Positions 20,226 through 32,300 of a stretch of 36,609 nt of DNA are shown here, in pieces. The notes below the pieces were generated by a model. It was not told the DNA's origin, searched no databases, and worked only from the letters and a program-made list of their open reading frames with translations. The position numbers and the translations under genes are program-made. Source of the stretch: Diplocarpon mali (Eukaryota > Ascomycota > Leotiomycetes > Helotiales > Drepanopezizaceae); NCBI GenBank assembly GCA_024741835.1, contig JAENRP010000391.1:1-36609 (forward strand). The letters run 5' to 3'. The stretch's first letter is position 1. Every line of letters starts with the position of its first letter.

Positions 20226-20422
20226 TGTGGTGCGGTCGGCTGGAGGGCCTTCATTAGGTCGCTTAGGAGGCTCGCTGATATAGATGAAGATGATTGATTG
20301 TATTGTTATCTAATATATATATGGTAAGGAGACTTCGGAAAGAAAAGGGAGAGTCTATGACTAAGCAGAGTCACGTGGAGGGTCTTTAGAATAAGTGGAG
20401 ACTCCGCCTATTCTGTACGATA
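20226..20422 (-). repeat. E1 3' LTR (197 bp)
   Basis: On the plus strand it runs from TGTGGTGCGGTCGGCTGG to TGTACGATA (for TGCACGACA). It is the same length as 27625-27821. It contains CACGTG and, in element-sense orientation, a run ACTTATTCT...AGACTCTC that resembles part of the D LTR. Confidence 0.95.
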
Positions 20423-20872
20423 TACCCTCTAGTTAGGCGATGCTCCTAGAATCGCTTAGCTATATAAATAAAATAAAAGAAAGAATGGCAGTTATAAAGA
20501 AAAGAGGCTCTATCTTATGTGCCGCCTCTTTAGAGGTCGTTCCTTTTAGAACGAGAAGGGTCGCTATAGGCAATAAGCGCGCTTAGGAATCTTCGCGATT
20601 CTACGCTAGTGCTCTATTAGGCTTCCTATAGAGTATTTCTATTGCAAAGGTTCTCCTTCCCTTCTTTTAAAAATAACCCTCTTTTGTTATTTAAAAATAT
20701 CGTCTTTATACTAATAATTTTTAAATATAGAAGGAACTCCCGCTTGTTATAGCCCCGGCCGCCCTTGCAAAGTAAGACCCTTAGAGTCCTTGTACCCTGC
20801 GTCGTACTAACTTTGCGCTAGGTCGCTAGCGCTCTTATAGGAGCTGCAACCCTAGCGCGCTCGTCCTAGCGT
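20423..20872. other. E1 3' region upstream of the antisense frame
   Basis: This lies between the 3' LTR and the start of the clear plus-strand reading frame. The plus strand from about 20760 reads in the same frame as the downstream ORF (KTLRVLVPCVVLTLR, then VASALIGAATLARSS), with TAG codons at 20819-20821 and 20867-20869 that could be former CAG, so the antisense gene may start upstream of 20873. The first 330 bp are AT-rich with no feature I can name. Confidence 0.45.
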
Positions 20873-21702
20873 TTGCTAGGCAACGAGCCGCCGCTGCTAT
20901 CGCCGCCGCCCCTGCTGCCGCCGCTACCGCCGCCGCCGCTAGAGAGCCCTGCCCCTGCTGCGCGCTATATGCCTAAGCCTACGACGGAGCGCGATGACGC
21001 GTGCGTGCGTTGCATCGCACGCGGGAGTACTAGCAATCTCGATTGTCGGTGCTTTAATAGCACCTTCGGTGTGCGTTGCATTCGTTATGCGGTGCTAAGC
21101 AATAGCTACCAGCAGGCCAGCAGACCTCTCCTCGCCTCCTAGGAGGCTGTTGTATCGGCCCGCGCCCGCGGTGCCTCTAAGGAGGAGGTGGCACCACTGC
21201 TTAATGCAGTGAAGGGTGCGCTCTAGAGCTTCCGTAGTACGTTTGTCAAGTCTTATTAAGTTCTAGGCTGATTTTAAAAGATAGGAGCGATCGGACCCTG
21301 GTGCCGGGAGGGCCTGCTACTCCCGCGAGTGGTAGTGCTGCTGCCTCCCCCGCTCCCGGCGTACCGTTCCTATTCGCTCCTGGCCCCTCTGGCTCGGACC
21401 CGTTTGCCCCTGTCGCTGCTGCCGCCGCTCCCGTCCCCTCCGCCTCTGCTGTCGCAGCCGCCGCTATAGTCTCCCTGTTCGTCTCCCTGGCCCCTGCTGT
21501 CGCCGCGCCCGTCCTCGCCCCCGCCGCCCTCGCCCCCGCCGCCCCTGTCGCTGCACCTCCTGCCTTCGCCCCTGCTGTCGCTGGTGTGTTCGCCGGCGGG
21601 CCTCTGGCCGAGGGAGTGCCGGTAGGCCTCTCTCGGGAGGAGATCCGTGCGGAGCTCTTGGCTATGGCGTCCCAGCTCCTGGCCCTAGCTGGGAGAATCT
21701 GA
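20873..21702 (+). pseudogene. Antisense cysteine-cluster/proline-alanine-rich ORF of Copia E (E1 copy), putative two exons
   Basis: This frame is on the strand opposite to pol, downstream of RNase H. The first exon (20873 to about 21236) has a proline-rich start (PPLLSPPPLLPPLPPPP) and then a cysteine cluster at residues 44-79 with spacing C-X2-C-X10-C-X-C-X8-C-X2-(Y)-X6-(Y). In E2 the last position is TGC (Cys), so it was probably Cys originally. Such CX2C pairs recall fungal zinc-binding domains. A GTACGT...GGCTGAT...AAAAG sequence at 21237-21280 (44 nt) would splice in frame to an Ala/Pro-rich tail ending in a helix, EEIRAELLAMASQLLAL, and TGA at 21700-21702. Two in-frame TAGs (21140-21142, 21224-21226) look like RIPped CAG. 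No start ATG is seen. The function is unknown; it could be a captured host gene or an accessory protein of the element. Confidence 0.6.
21237..21280 (+). other. Putative intron in the antisense ORF of E1
   Basis: GTACGT donor, GGCTGAT branch-like box nine bases before the terminal AG, 44 nt in all. Without splicing the frame meets several stops. With it the two open frames (residue classes 2 and 1 modulo 3) join exactly. In E2 the donor reads GTATAT and the 3' part is conserved. The length is short for a fungal intron, so this is tentative. Confidence 0.45.
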
Positions 21703-21849
21703 GAGAGGGTTGCGCCTTGTAATAGCAGCTTAAGAACGTTACCCATTTTGTATTTTTAGAAAAGGAGAAGCTTCTGCGGTGCGCTTTGTAAGAGAAAATA
21801 AATAAACGTAACTATAAGAGAGTAGGAGCTCGTAAGTATAAGTCTCCTG

Positions 21850-24800
21850 GTAATAAGTGACTACTCGCTAGCGAGTGCGAGTTGTTAAACGATTGTTTAG
21901 AAGCTCTAGAGGTTTAATAAACGAACGAAGCTCTTAAACTTCTAGCGGTCTAGGTTCTTAGTAAGCCTATTTGCGTGCATCTCCTTAGTAGGGAGGTAGA
22001 TTATCTAGAAGCTTCCTCTCTAGTACTCCTAGCGGATCCATATATTGCTGATTTCGACATGTCGGAGGCTCGTCTTAATCTTCTTATTCTCTATGATAAT
22101 TAGCCGAATCGTCTGTTGGTTATCGCAATATATATTCCATTTAAAGAGGGAGTCTATACGAATCTCCTTAAAGAGGCGTTTTATAGCCATCATCTCCTTT
22201 GCAATAGAAACCATGCTATAGAGTTCTGCTTTAGTAGAGGAGAGTGTGATAATCGCTTAGCGATTCGCTTTCTAAATAATCGGTCCTCTAAATAGGAAAA
22301 AGACGTATCCCTAGGAGGATCTGCAGGTCTCTCGGTTATCTCTAAAAGAAGCATCTGAAGACGCGACCAATTGGTATTCCCTAGCCTCGAAGCTATAGGC
22401 AATTCCTAAGAAGCGCGTGCTGTATAGGTATTGAAGCGTCTAGTCCGCAGCTGAGAGGTGCTCGGAGCTTGGATTAGTTAGGAAGAAAGATAGTTGGAAG
22501 GCTGCGAACGCAACGTCTAGGCGTATTATAATCGCTATATAGAGAATAGAGCCTATTTTCTTTTGGTACTCCTTTACCTTTTCTAAGGAAGCTTGCCCTA
22601 AGTTCTTGATAAACTCCTTCTTTAGCAGTAGAGTACTAGGCACTCTCCCTATATCAGCTCCGAACTTTTAAGCGATCTTCTTAATATAGGTATCATAAAC
22701 TAAGGAGATCCTCTTTGCCTTCTTATCCTGAATAATCCTTACTTTAAGGAACTAGGAGATATCTCCTATAATAGTAAGCTCGTACGCCCTCTTTAGGTCT
22801 TTAATCAAACGAGTCGCCTAATCTAGGTTAGAGGCCTTATATAACACTTGAATATCGTTAATGTAAAACGCTATAAAGACTATGCGATCCTTTGTTGTAA
22901 AAATACAAGGCTCCTCGCCTAGTGGCTTGAGTTGAAGGCCCTTGAGCGTTCCTGCGAAGTTCCTATACTATAGCGCTAGAGAGTCTTTTAGCCTATAGAG
23001 CGCGCAGTCCAGTTCTACTACTATACTAGGGCGCTTGAAGCCATCTGGTAGGAAGCATATGACTAAAGCACTCCTTAGGTCTCTAGGAGCGTTAACGAAC
23101 GCGTTAACGATGTCGAACTGCTTTACTTCCATATCGAAGTACGCGGCAAGCGCTATTAGTACCTTAAAAGACCTTGCTGCAAGCGTGGCTGCGTAGGTTG
23201 AGAAAATTGAAGCTTCGTCTTAGAGATCCCCTCGCACAACTAGCTGTGATCGGCACTTTAAAAGCTCGCCAGAGCTATTGACCTTATAGGTAAAAACCCA
23301 TTTCAATAGTATCGGCAGGGGTTTCGAGTAATCCCTTCGCACGATTCTCCAGCAACTTTGAGATTCCAAATTCCTGATCTTCTAGCGCCCTCCTTCCTTA
23401 AATCGTTTGCTAAAAGGGTGCTTCTCTAGGTCTAGCCATCCTTTCGAAGGCTTTAGCAGAGAGCCTTAGTGCTATAGGCGGTTAGGAGACTGCGCTCTAT
23501 CCTTTGCCTGACTATCAACTGCAGCTTTAACAACTGCATAAACTGTCAAATGGTCCTTCCTATCCTCCCTTATCTATTCATTCGCCTAGAAGGTCGATAC
23601 AAACTCTTGCGCATATAGGGAGTAGGGTAAATCAATATTGCTTTAGGAGAGTATATGCTCTAGAGTAGTAGTGTATACTTTTGAAGTCTCCTATTGCTTA
23701 ACGCTTAAGCGTCTTGTCCTCTTTTGCCTAAGAAGAGGGAGTTCCTCCTTGCGCTTTTCTCTATAGGTCTCCTCCTCTATTTTTATTATTGCTGGAAGTT
23801 CCTTTAAGAGTCTAGGTGGCTCTATCTCCTAAGCTTGTAGTCTTTGAGCTGGTATTACAACTTAAGGTATTGTATTATTAGGGCCTACTCCTCTTACTAG
23901 GTCGCTTCTTATAAGACTATTAGAGCTCCTCCTGGATCTCGGCGGCAGTGCCTCTAGCCTTCTACCAGAGTTTACTAAGGCCTGCCTTTGTAACCGAAGA
24001 CTCCGTCTTAGAGCCCCTAAGCCATCTCTATTCTTACGTAGAATAGCGGCTAGAGATCTGCCGATCGCCCTATAGAACTCGTCTCTAGAGACTCCCTTAG
24101 AGTTGTCTACGGTTCCTTCTTTGGTAGGGCCTCTGTAGGGAATTATCACCCTTGAGCTCTAGTCGCCATTTGCCTTCTTAGAGACTAGCGAAGTGGCTTC
24201 TAGTTCGCTTGCTTCTACCCCTGAGTTTCTAGGCGGGTTTCTTGGAGAATTTGGATTTAAGTTGAGGCCTTTTATATCATTGGTTGGAGGCTGTAGAGCA
24301 GCGTCGGTCTGTGATGCAGGCTCTTCCTGTACGGCGGCTTCTTCTGCAGTGATTGCGTTCGGCCCTGCGACAAGCTCCGATTCCTCGAAAATGCCTTCGA
24401 ACTTAGCGTCCTGAGCTCCCTCTCCCTCTCCGATCAATTGGAGGGTTGTCTTAAGTTCCTGGCGCGATATAGGGTTTGCGCGCTCAGCTTTTGGACTGTA
24501 GAAGAGAGACTTATCGAATTCGATATTATAAGTTGTTATTACTCGCTGGAGCATAGGAACCCAGATTCTATAAACATTAGAGGTAATATATCTAATTAAG
24601 TAACTTAGGTGCCCTTATAGTTCAATTTTAAAGGTTCGGCAGTCCCTCCCTGCCTCCCTCTCCTTAATTAAAGGGTATACGTAAGCGCTATACGTATAAA
24701 CGCGACTCCAGTTGGGCTTTAAGCTTGCTATCATCTGCTTAATAAGCAGCGGCTTGTAAAATCGAAAATACTACTTAAACCAACTGTAAAGAGCCTCGCT

Positions 24801-27419
24801 CGGTAAGATCATCTTCTTCTTAGCGAGTAGGGAGATATTGTAAAAGTATGTAGCAGCCTCTACAACCTCCGGCCAAAGGCTCGCTAGAAGCCTGGCGTAG
24901 ATCCTCATTTTAATAAAGCGTTCAATCAACTCCCTTCCTACTTGCTCTGCGCCGCTATTGGGTTGGTGTGTATAGGCGGGAGTAAGCTCCAAATCGATTC
25001 CCTCCTCTTTTACCTATCTCTAGTACTCTATAAGAGAGTCTTCCCTTAGGGAGATCACTAAAGTATCGTTATCTTATCTGATCTTGCAAATGGAAAGCCT
25101 ATATTAGCGTTTCACCTGTGCTTCAAAGGCCTGGAGGACCTCTATAACTACGTCTCTGCCCTTCGATCTTAGTAGGAACGTCTAGAGCATACCGCTATAC
25201 TCGTCCTTAATTAAAAGAACCTATAAGCAACTGTTATACGAATTATCTAGAAAATCAAAGAGATCCTAGGAGATCCTAAAGAAGGGCCTTAGAGATCAGT
25301 TCTCAAAGGTAGCGCGAGAAATAACTTGCCTAGCAGACGCTACTGCGCATGCAGGGCACTCCAGCCTCTATATTCCCCTGATCTTCACTCCCTTAGCGCA
25401 CTTGACTAGCGCTTAGAGAGCCTCCGCGCCTAAGTAGCTAGCGCGAAGGTGCTAAGTGTACGCGTTGTCATCCCGCACCCTAGTAGGTATATAGCTAGAC
25501 TGGAACCTATTATAGAGCGTCGTCTTAGCTATAGGGAACGCTATTAAGGTAGAGAAGTCACGTTAAAGCATATTTAGGAGATCCAAATAGTTGACAGGCT
25601 TATATTTAAAGAAAACAAGATTGTAGCGACGCTCCAACTGAGCTCGCTTTATAGAATCTCTAATGCTCCTAGAGCGCAAAGTGAGGTCTACCCTAGAGTA
25701 CTAAAAACCCTTGTCCGCAAGGAGCCTCTCTGAGATGATATTAGTAGTAAACTCCTCTATAATAGTAATGTTATAAAGCGTTATCCCTATAGGAGAGCCG
25801 TCACACTATAGAAGAGAGTCTGCTATATATCTATCACCTCTCCTAATGATTAGGAGTCTTAAGGTACTTGCTTCAATATATTACTATAAGTTGCCAGAAG
25901 GCTTAAAGGTGCCTGCGACAAGTAAATCCTTTGAATTAACAATATGAGTGGCCGCGCAATTGTTAAGGAGCGTACTTAAGGAGAGCGGGTAGCGTTCTAG
26001 CTTAAAGAGGTAGTAGATGTTAAACGATTCTTCAAAAGCGTCGAAGGCAGAGGGATCCATTACTATGAAGACTGGTGAGTTCTCCCTTTTGCTGCCTAAA
26101 CCGTCCTCCCTAGAGGCTGAAGCCTTTCCCTTAAATTTGTCAATCGCTATTACCGCAATATCATTCTCCTTGAGCTATGCTCGAAGACCCTTGAACTAGT
26201 CTCCCGCGTTTAACGCCTTTTATATTCGTAGGACCTCCTCTCGCGAGGGGAGAACCTTTATGTTTTCCTTGCGCCTGTCCATAGCATACAACAGTTTCCG
26301 ATAGTCCTAGGGCTTCTAATAGTGATTTTTAGAGCCTCCACAAGGGCACTTAGGCCTAATCTCCCTCCTAGAGCTTATAGAGCGATTTCAGGAGCTACTT
26401 GCTGGAGCCTGCGAAGGGGTTTCAGCATCTAGGAGAGACTCTCGAGTAGCAAAAACTGCTAGCCCTTTATTGTCAATCGCTCTATTAGATTTAATGCCCG
26501 CTAGGGCGCGGCTCAGCTGCATTAGGTCGTGCTTGCATAGGGTTCCTATCTGCTCGTTAGTGATGATTTCCTCCTTCAGGTGAGTCGCCTAACTCGGATT
26601 GATCTTCACTGCAACTGAGTCTAAAAAATCAGTAACTCCTAGTCTCCCTTTGATCTTAAGAAGACTGTGTTATTCTGCCAGGCGGTACGCCTCTTGCCAC
26701 TCCCGGATCTACTGCTAAGTATTAGTTCTCCTAGTCTTGCCTTGGCGTAGTATATTGCGATACTAAAGCCTTATCTAAGACTGAATAGCCTCGTCGGAAG
26801 GCGCAATATCACGCTTTAAAATGGATACTAGGCTTTAGAGTGAGAGTTGCTAGTTCACTAAATTGATATACGGGTCGTTAGTAGGGGTTCCACTTATAGG
26901 AGTGTCTCTATTAGGTATTAAGGAGGAGAGCTTCTCAGCTTGGATTTGTGCTTAGGCCATCGCAGAAGCTAGGAGAGTTCCGTTAATAGTCTTAGAGACC
27001 CATTCGAGTAATAGCTTATAGTGTTTACGTTAGGTCTTCTAAGTTTCCTTGCGCATATAGTGCTCCTTTATTAGAATTTCATATTCATCCTTGATATCTT
27101 TATAAGAAGCCTATGGAGGAGGAGCTTTTGATAGGTCTCCTAGGGGAAAGCAGGCGTAAATCTGTTCGGATGGAGTCGCTGCATACTCTTCACACAACCT
27201 CGCGTGTGCTATGCGGAGGTTAGCCGTTTCCAGTTCCTTAAGCTCCTATATGGAGGGAGCTTGAGGCTCGGTCTCTATGATTGACTTGAATGGGAGTCTC
27301 GGATCGGCAAAAATAGTAATGTTATAGAGCTTCGCAAAGAATATGTATTTGCTAAACCACTTCACCTAGGAGGCAGAGGTATTAAGGCGAGGCTTAGAGA
27401 TGCTCGAAGAATTAGACAT
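21850..27419 (-). pseudogene. E1 Copia gag-pol polyprotein (lightly RIPped)
   Basis: Minus strand, from ATG at 27419 (MSNSSSISKPRLNTSAS). Gag runs to about 26280, with a zinc-binding-like CPCGGSKNHY at about 26350-26320. Protease near 25981-25921 reads LLNNCAATHIVNSKDLL (the DSGAxxH box, first Asp now Asn). Integrase runs about 25490-24780: HLRASY, ECPACAVAS (zinc finger), DLFDFLDNSYNS, then LTPAYTHQPNSGAEQVGREL with the catalytic Glu. An acidic Pro/Ser-rich hinge follows at about 24560-23860 (open stretches of 131 and 95 codons, part of the polyprotein). RT runs about 23340-22640: KWVFTYKVN, MEVKQFDIVNAFVNAP, and FYINDIQVLY at about 22880-22850 (YVDD with first Asp now Asn). RNase H runs about 22480-21990: TLSSTKAELYSM, IYCDNQQTIRL, LRHVEI. 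Integrase before RT defines Copia. Stops are mostly TAG/TAA in place of CAG/CAA/TGG. The C-terminal end is approximate. Confidence 0.9.
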
Positions 27420-27624
27420 ATTAAATAGAGTCTAGTGAAAAAGGTTAGGTATATAAATGAGGTTTGCAAATGAGGTTCGATTGGAAAATAGAGATTTGTT
27501 AATTGAAAATGAAGGTCCTTTGAGTCGTTATAAGTACTAGAAAAGTCGGTTAAGAGCTCGAAGGGCCCTCTAGCCGGTTGCATGCGAAGAGAAAGCATAT
27601 TAGAGTGCTCATAGGGCTTATAAC

Positions 27625-27821
27625 TGTGGTGCGGTCGGCTGGAGGGCCTTTATTGGGTCGCTTAGGAGGCTCGCTGATATAGATGAAGATGATTGATTGT
27701 ATTATTATCTAATGTATGTATGGTAAGGAGACTTCGGAAAGAAAAGGGAGAGTCTATGACTAAGCAGAGTCACGTGGAGGGTCTCCAGAATAAGTGGAGA
27801 CTCCGCCCATTCTGCACGACA
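27625..27821 (-). repeat. E1 5' LTR (197 bp)
   Basis: On the plus strand it runs from TGTGGTGCGG to TCTGCACGACA, the best preserved E LTR here. Internal sequence on the minus strand starts GTTATAAGCCCTATGAGCAC. The primer binding site should lie there, but I cannot match it to a tRNA with confidence. Confidence 0.95.
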
Positions 27822-27940
27822 TATTATCTAATATATATATAGTAAGGAGACTTTAGAAAGAAAAGGGAGAGTCTATAACTTAGCAGAGTTATATAAAGGG
27901 TCTTTAGAATAAGTAGAGACTCTGCCTATTTTGCATAATA
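27822..27940 (-). repeat. E2 3' LTR, inner part
   Basis: TATTA (27822-27826) is the second copy of the E1 target duplication. From 27827 (TCTAATATATATATAG) the split LTR of E2 continues to GCATAATA (27940), giving 83 + 114 = 197 bp in total, the same as the intact LTRs. Confidence 0.95.
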
Positions 27941-28379
27941 TACCTCTTAATTAGGCGATGCTCTTAGAATCGCTTAGCTATATAGATAAAATAAAGGAAA
28001 GAATAGTAGTTATAAGGAAAAGAGGCTCTATCTTATATGCCGCCCCTTTAAAGGTTATTCCTTTTAGAATAAGAAAGGTTGCTATAGGTAATAAGCGCGC
28101 TTAAGAATCTTCGCAATCTTACGCTAGTGCTCTATTAGGCTTCTTATAGAGTATTTTTATTATAGAGGTTCTCCTTCCCTTTTTTTAAAAATAATCCTCT
28201 TTTATTATTTAAAAATATTTTCTTTATACTAATTGTTTTTAAATATAAAAGGAACTCCTACTTATTATAGCCCTAGCTGCCTTTGTAAAATAAGACCTTT
28301 AGAGTCCTTATACCTTGCGTTATACTAACTTTGCGCTAGGTTGCTAGCGCTCTCTTAAGAGCTGCAACCTTGGCGCAAT

Positions 28380-29216
28380 CGTCCTAGCGCCTGCTAGGCA
28401 ATGAGCCGCTGCCGCTGTCGCCTTTGCTACTGCCGCCGCCTCTGCCGCCGCCGCCGCTAGAGAGCCCTGCCCTTACTGCGCGCTATATGCCTAAGCCTAC
28501 GATAAAGCGCAATAACGCATGCATATATTATATTATATATAAGAGTATTAGCAATCTCGATTGTTAGTACTTTAATAGTACCTTTAATACATATTGCGTT
28601 TATTATATAGTGCTAAGTAATAGCTGCTAATAGGCTAGCAGACCTTTCCTCGCCTCTTAAAAGGCTATTGTATCAGCCTGCGCCTATAGTACCTTTAAGG
28701 AGGAGGTAGCACTACTACTTAATATAGTAAAGGGTACGCTTTAGAGCTTCTATAGTATATCTTATTAAGTCTTATTAAGTTTTAGGCTGATTTTAAAAGA
28801 TAGGAGCGATCGAATCCTAGTACTAAGAGGGCCTGCTACTCTTATAAGTAGTAGTATTGCTGCCTCCTTTGCTCTTAGTATACTATTTCTATTCGCTCCT
28901 AGCCCTTTTAACTTAAACCCGTTTGCCCTTATTATTGCTGCCGCCGCTCTTATCCCCTTTGCCTCTACTATTGCCGCTGCTACTATAGTCTCCCTCTTTA
29001 TCTCCCTAGCCTCTATCGCCGCTGCGCCTGTCCTCGCCCTTGCCGCCCTTGCCCCTATCGCCCCTACTATACCCTCTGCCTTCGCCCCTGCTATCGCTAA
29101 TATATTCGCCGGCGGGCCTTTGGCTAAGGGAGTACTAGTAGGCCTCTTTTAAAAGGAGATCTATATAAAGCTCTTAGCTATAGCGTCCTAGCTCCTGGCC
29201 TTAGCTAAAAGAATCT
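28380..29216 (+). pseudogene. Antisense ORF of Copia E, decayed E2 copy
   Basis: It is collinear with 20873-21702 of E1. It keeps the Leu/Pro-rich start (CCGCCGCC runs around 28430-28460), parts of the cysteine cluster (AGC TGC near 28620-28625, where E1 has AGC TAC), and the Ala/Pro-rich tail around 28800-29215. It is broken by many RIP changes (for example E1 CACGCGGGAG to TATATAAGAG here). The region is still visibly more GC-rich than the rest of E2. It is useful mainly as an independent witness of the original codons. Confidence 0.6.
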
Positions 29217-29369
29217 AAAAGAGGGTCGCGCTTTGCAATAGCAGCTTAGGAATATTACCTATCCTATATTTTAAAAAAGGAAAAGCTTTTATAGTATACT
29301 TTATAAGAGAAAATAAATAAATATGATTATAAGAGAGTAGGAGCTTATAAGTATAAGTCTTTTAATAAT

Positions 29370-32300
29370 AAGTAACTACTTACTAGCAAGTGCGAGTTAT
29401 TAAACAATTATTTAAAAGCTTTAGAGATTTAATAAACAAATAAAGCTCTTAAACTTCTAGCGGTCTAGGTTCTTAGTAAGCCCGTTTACGTATATCTCCT
29501 TAATAAGGAGGTAGATTATCTAGAAGCTTCCTTTTTAATACTCTTAGCGGATCTATATATTGCTAATTTCGATATATTAAAGGCTTATCTTGATTTTCTT
29601 ATTCTTTATAATAATTAGCTGAATCGTTTATTAGTTATTGCAATATATATTCTATTTAAAAAAGGAGTCTATGCGAATCTCTTTAAAGAGGCGTTTTATA
29701 GCTATTATCTCCTTTATAATAGAAACTATATTATAAAGTTCTACTTTAATAAAGGAGAGTATAATAGTTGCTTAGCGATTCGCTTTCTAAATAATCGGTC
29801 CTTTAAATAAGAAGAAGACGTATTCTTAAAAGGATCTGCAGGTCTCTCGGTCATCTCCAAAAGAAGCATTTAAAGATATAACTAATTAGTATTCCTTAAC
29901 TTTAAAGCTATAAGCAATTCTTAAGAAGCGCGTACTATATAGGTATTAAAGCGTCTAGTCCGCAGCTAAGAGGTACTTAAAGCTTAGATTAATTAAGAAG
30001 AAAGATAGTTAAGAGCCTATAAATGCAACGTCTAGGCGTATTATAATCGCTATATAGAGAATAGAGCCTATTTTCTTTTAATACTCCTTTACCTTTTCTA
30101 AGGAAGCTTGCCTTAAGTTCTTAATAAACTCCTTCTTTAGTAGTAGAATACTAGGCACTCTCCTTATATTAGCTCCGAACTTTTAAGCGATCTTCTTAAT
30201 ATAGGTATTATAAACTAAGGAGATCCTCTTTACCTTCCTATTTTAAATAATCCTTACTTTAAGGAATTAGGAGATATCTCTTATAATAGTAAGCTTATAT
30301 GCCCTCTTTAGGTCTTTAATTAAACGAGTCGCCTGATCTAAGTTAAAGGCCTTATATAATACTTAAATATTATCGATATAAAATGTTATAAAGACTATAC
30401 GATCCTTTATTATAAAAATATAAGGCTCTTCGCCTAGTGGCTTAAGTTAAAGGCCTTTAAGTGTTTTTGCGAAGTTCTTATACTATAGCGCTAGAGAGTC
30501 TTTCAGCTTATAGAGCGCGCGGTCCAGTTCTACTACTATACTAGGGCGCTTAAAGCCATCTAATAGGAAGCATATGACTAGAGTACTCCTTAGGTCTTTA
30601 GGAGCGTTAATAAACGCATTAATAACGTCGAACTACTTTACTTCTATATCGAAGTATATAGTAAGCGCTATTAGTACCTTAAAAGACCTTGCTATAAGTA
30701 TGGCTGCGTAGGTTAAGAAAATTAAAGCTTTATTTTAAAGATCCCTTTATATAATTAGCTATAATTAGCACTTTAAAAGCTCGCTAGAGCTATTGACCTT
30801 ATAAGTAAAAACCTATTTTAATAGTATCGGCAAAGGCTTTAAGTAGTCCCTTTGTACGATTCTCTAGCAACTTTGAGATTTTAAATTCCTAATCTCTTAG
30901 CGCCCTTTTTCTTTAAATCGTTCGCTAAAAGGGTGCTTCTCTAGGTCCTGCTATCCTTTTAGAGGCTTTAGCAGAGAGCCTTAGTACTATAGGCGGTTAA
31001 GAGACTGCGCTCTATCCTTTGCCCAACTATCAATTGCAGCTTTAATAATTATATAAACTATTAAATAGTCCTTCCTATCCTCCCTTATTTGTTCGTTCGC
31101 TTAAAAGGTTAATATAAACTCCTGCGCATATAAGGAGTAGGGTAAAGCAATATTGCTTTAGGAAAGTATATACTTTAAAGCAGTAGTATATACTTTTAAA
31201 GTCTCTTATTACTTAACGCTTAAGTATCTTATCCTCTTTTACTTAGAAAGAGGGAGTTCCTCCTTATGCTTTTCTCTATAGGTCTCCTTTTCTATTTTTA
31301 TTATTACTAGAGGTTCCTTTAAGAGTCTAGGTAGCTCTATCTCCTAAGCTTATAGTCTTTAAGCTAGTATTACAACTTAAGGTATTATATTATTAAGGCC
31401 TACTCCTCTTATTAGGTCGCTTCTTATAAGACTATTAGAGCTCCTTCCGGATCTTAGTAGTAGTACTTCTAGCCTTTTACTAGAGTTTACTAAGGCCTAC
31501 TTTTATAACTAAAGACTTTATCTTAAAGTCCTTAAGCTATCTCTATTCTTATATAGAATAGCGGCTAGAGATCTGCCGATCGCCTTATAGAACTTATCTT
31601 TAAAGACTCCTTTAGAGTCGTCTACGGTTCCTTCTTTAGTAAGGCCTTTATAAGGAATTATTACCCTTAAGCTTTAGTTGCTATTTGCCTTTTTAAAGAC
31701 TGGCGAAGTAGCTTCCAGTTCGCTTACTTCTACCCTTGAGTTTTTAAGCAGGTCTTTTAAAGAATTTGGATTTAAATTAAGGCCTTTTATATTATTAGTT
31801 AAAGGCTATAGAGCAGCGTTGGTCTATGATATAGGCTCTTCCTATATAGCAGCTTCTTCTATAGCGATTGCGTTCGGCCTTGCAATAAGCTCCGATTCCT
31901 TAAAAATGCCTTCGAACTTAGCGTCCTAAGCTCCCTCTCCTTCTTCGATTAATTAAAGGGTAGTCTTAAGTTCCTAGCGCAATATAAGGTTTACGCACTT
32001 AGCTTTTGGACTATAAAAGAGAGACTTATCGAATTCGATATTATAAGTTATTATTATTCGCTAAAGTATAAGAATTTAGATTCTATAAATATTAAAGGTA
32101 ATATATCTAATTAAGTAATCTAAGTGCCCTTATAGTTCAATTTTAAAGGTTCGATAGTCCCTCCCCGCCTTCCTCTCTTTAATTAAAGGGTATATGCAAG
32201 CGCTATATATATAAACGCGACTCTAATCAGGCTTTAAGCTTGCTATTATCTGCTTAATAAGCAGCGGCTTATAGAATTGAAAATACTGCTTAAACCAATT

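Larger units (their letters stand above)
20226..27821 (-). mobile_element. Ty1/Copia element E1, complete, minus strand, inside an LTR of E2
   Basis: This is a complete 7,596-bp copy with 197-bp LTRs at 20226-20422 and 27625-27821, flanked by TATTA (20221-20225 and 27822-27826). Gag-pol runs on the minus strand from 27419 to about 21850. About 1.4 kb downstream of pol carries a separate GC-rich reading frame on the plus strand. E1 has the fewest stops of all copies in the window and so looks like the most recent arrival. Confidence 0.96.

Noticed and set aside
21246..21746. 166-codon minus-strand frame in the GC-rich region of E1
   Set aside because: It is the shadow of the Ala/Pro-rich plus-strand frame. 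It lacks any domain and is not linked in frame to a recognisable pol segment.
24193..24414. Plus-strand frame conserved in both E copies (also 31678-31929)
   Set aside because: It is antisense to the integrase-RT hinge. Conservation is expected because E1 and E2 are copies of one element.
24159..24554. Open frames 24159-24554 and 23862-24149 (minus) as independent genes
   Set aside because: They lie in the pol frame between integrase and RT of Copia E and form the variable hinge of the polyprotein.
27362..27598. 78-codon minus-strand frame starting at 27598 as the E gag start
   Set aside because: It is in a different frame from the gag that runs from ATG 27419 into the rest of the polyprotein, and has no recognisable content.
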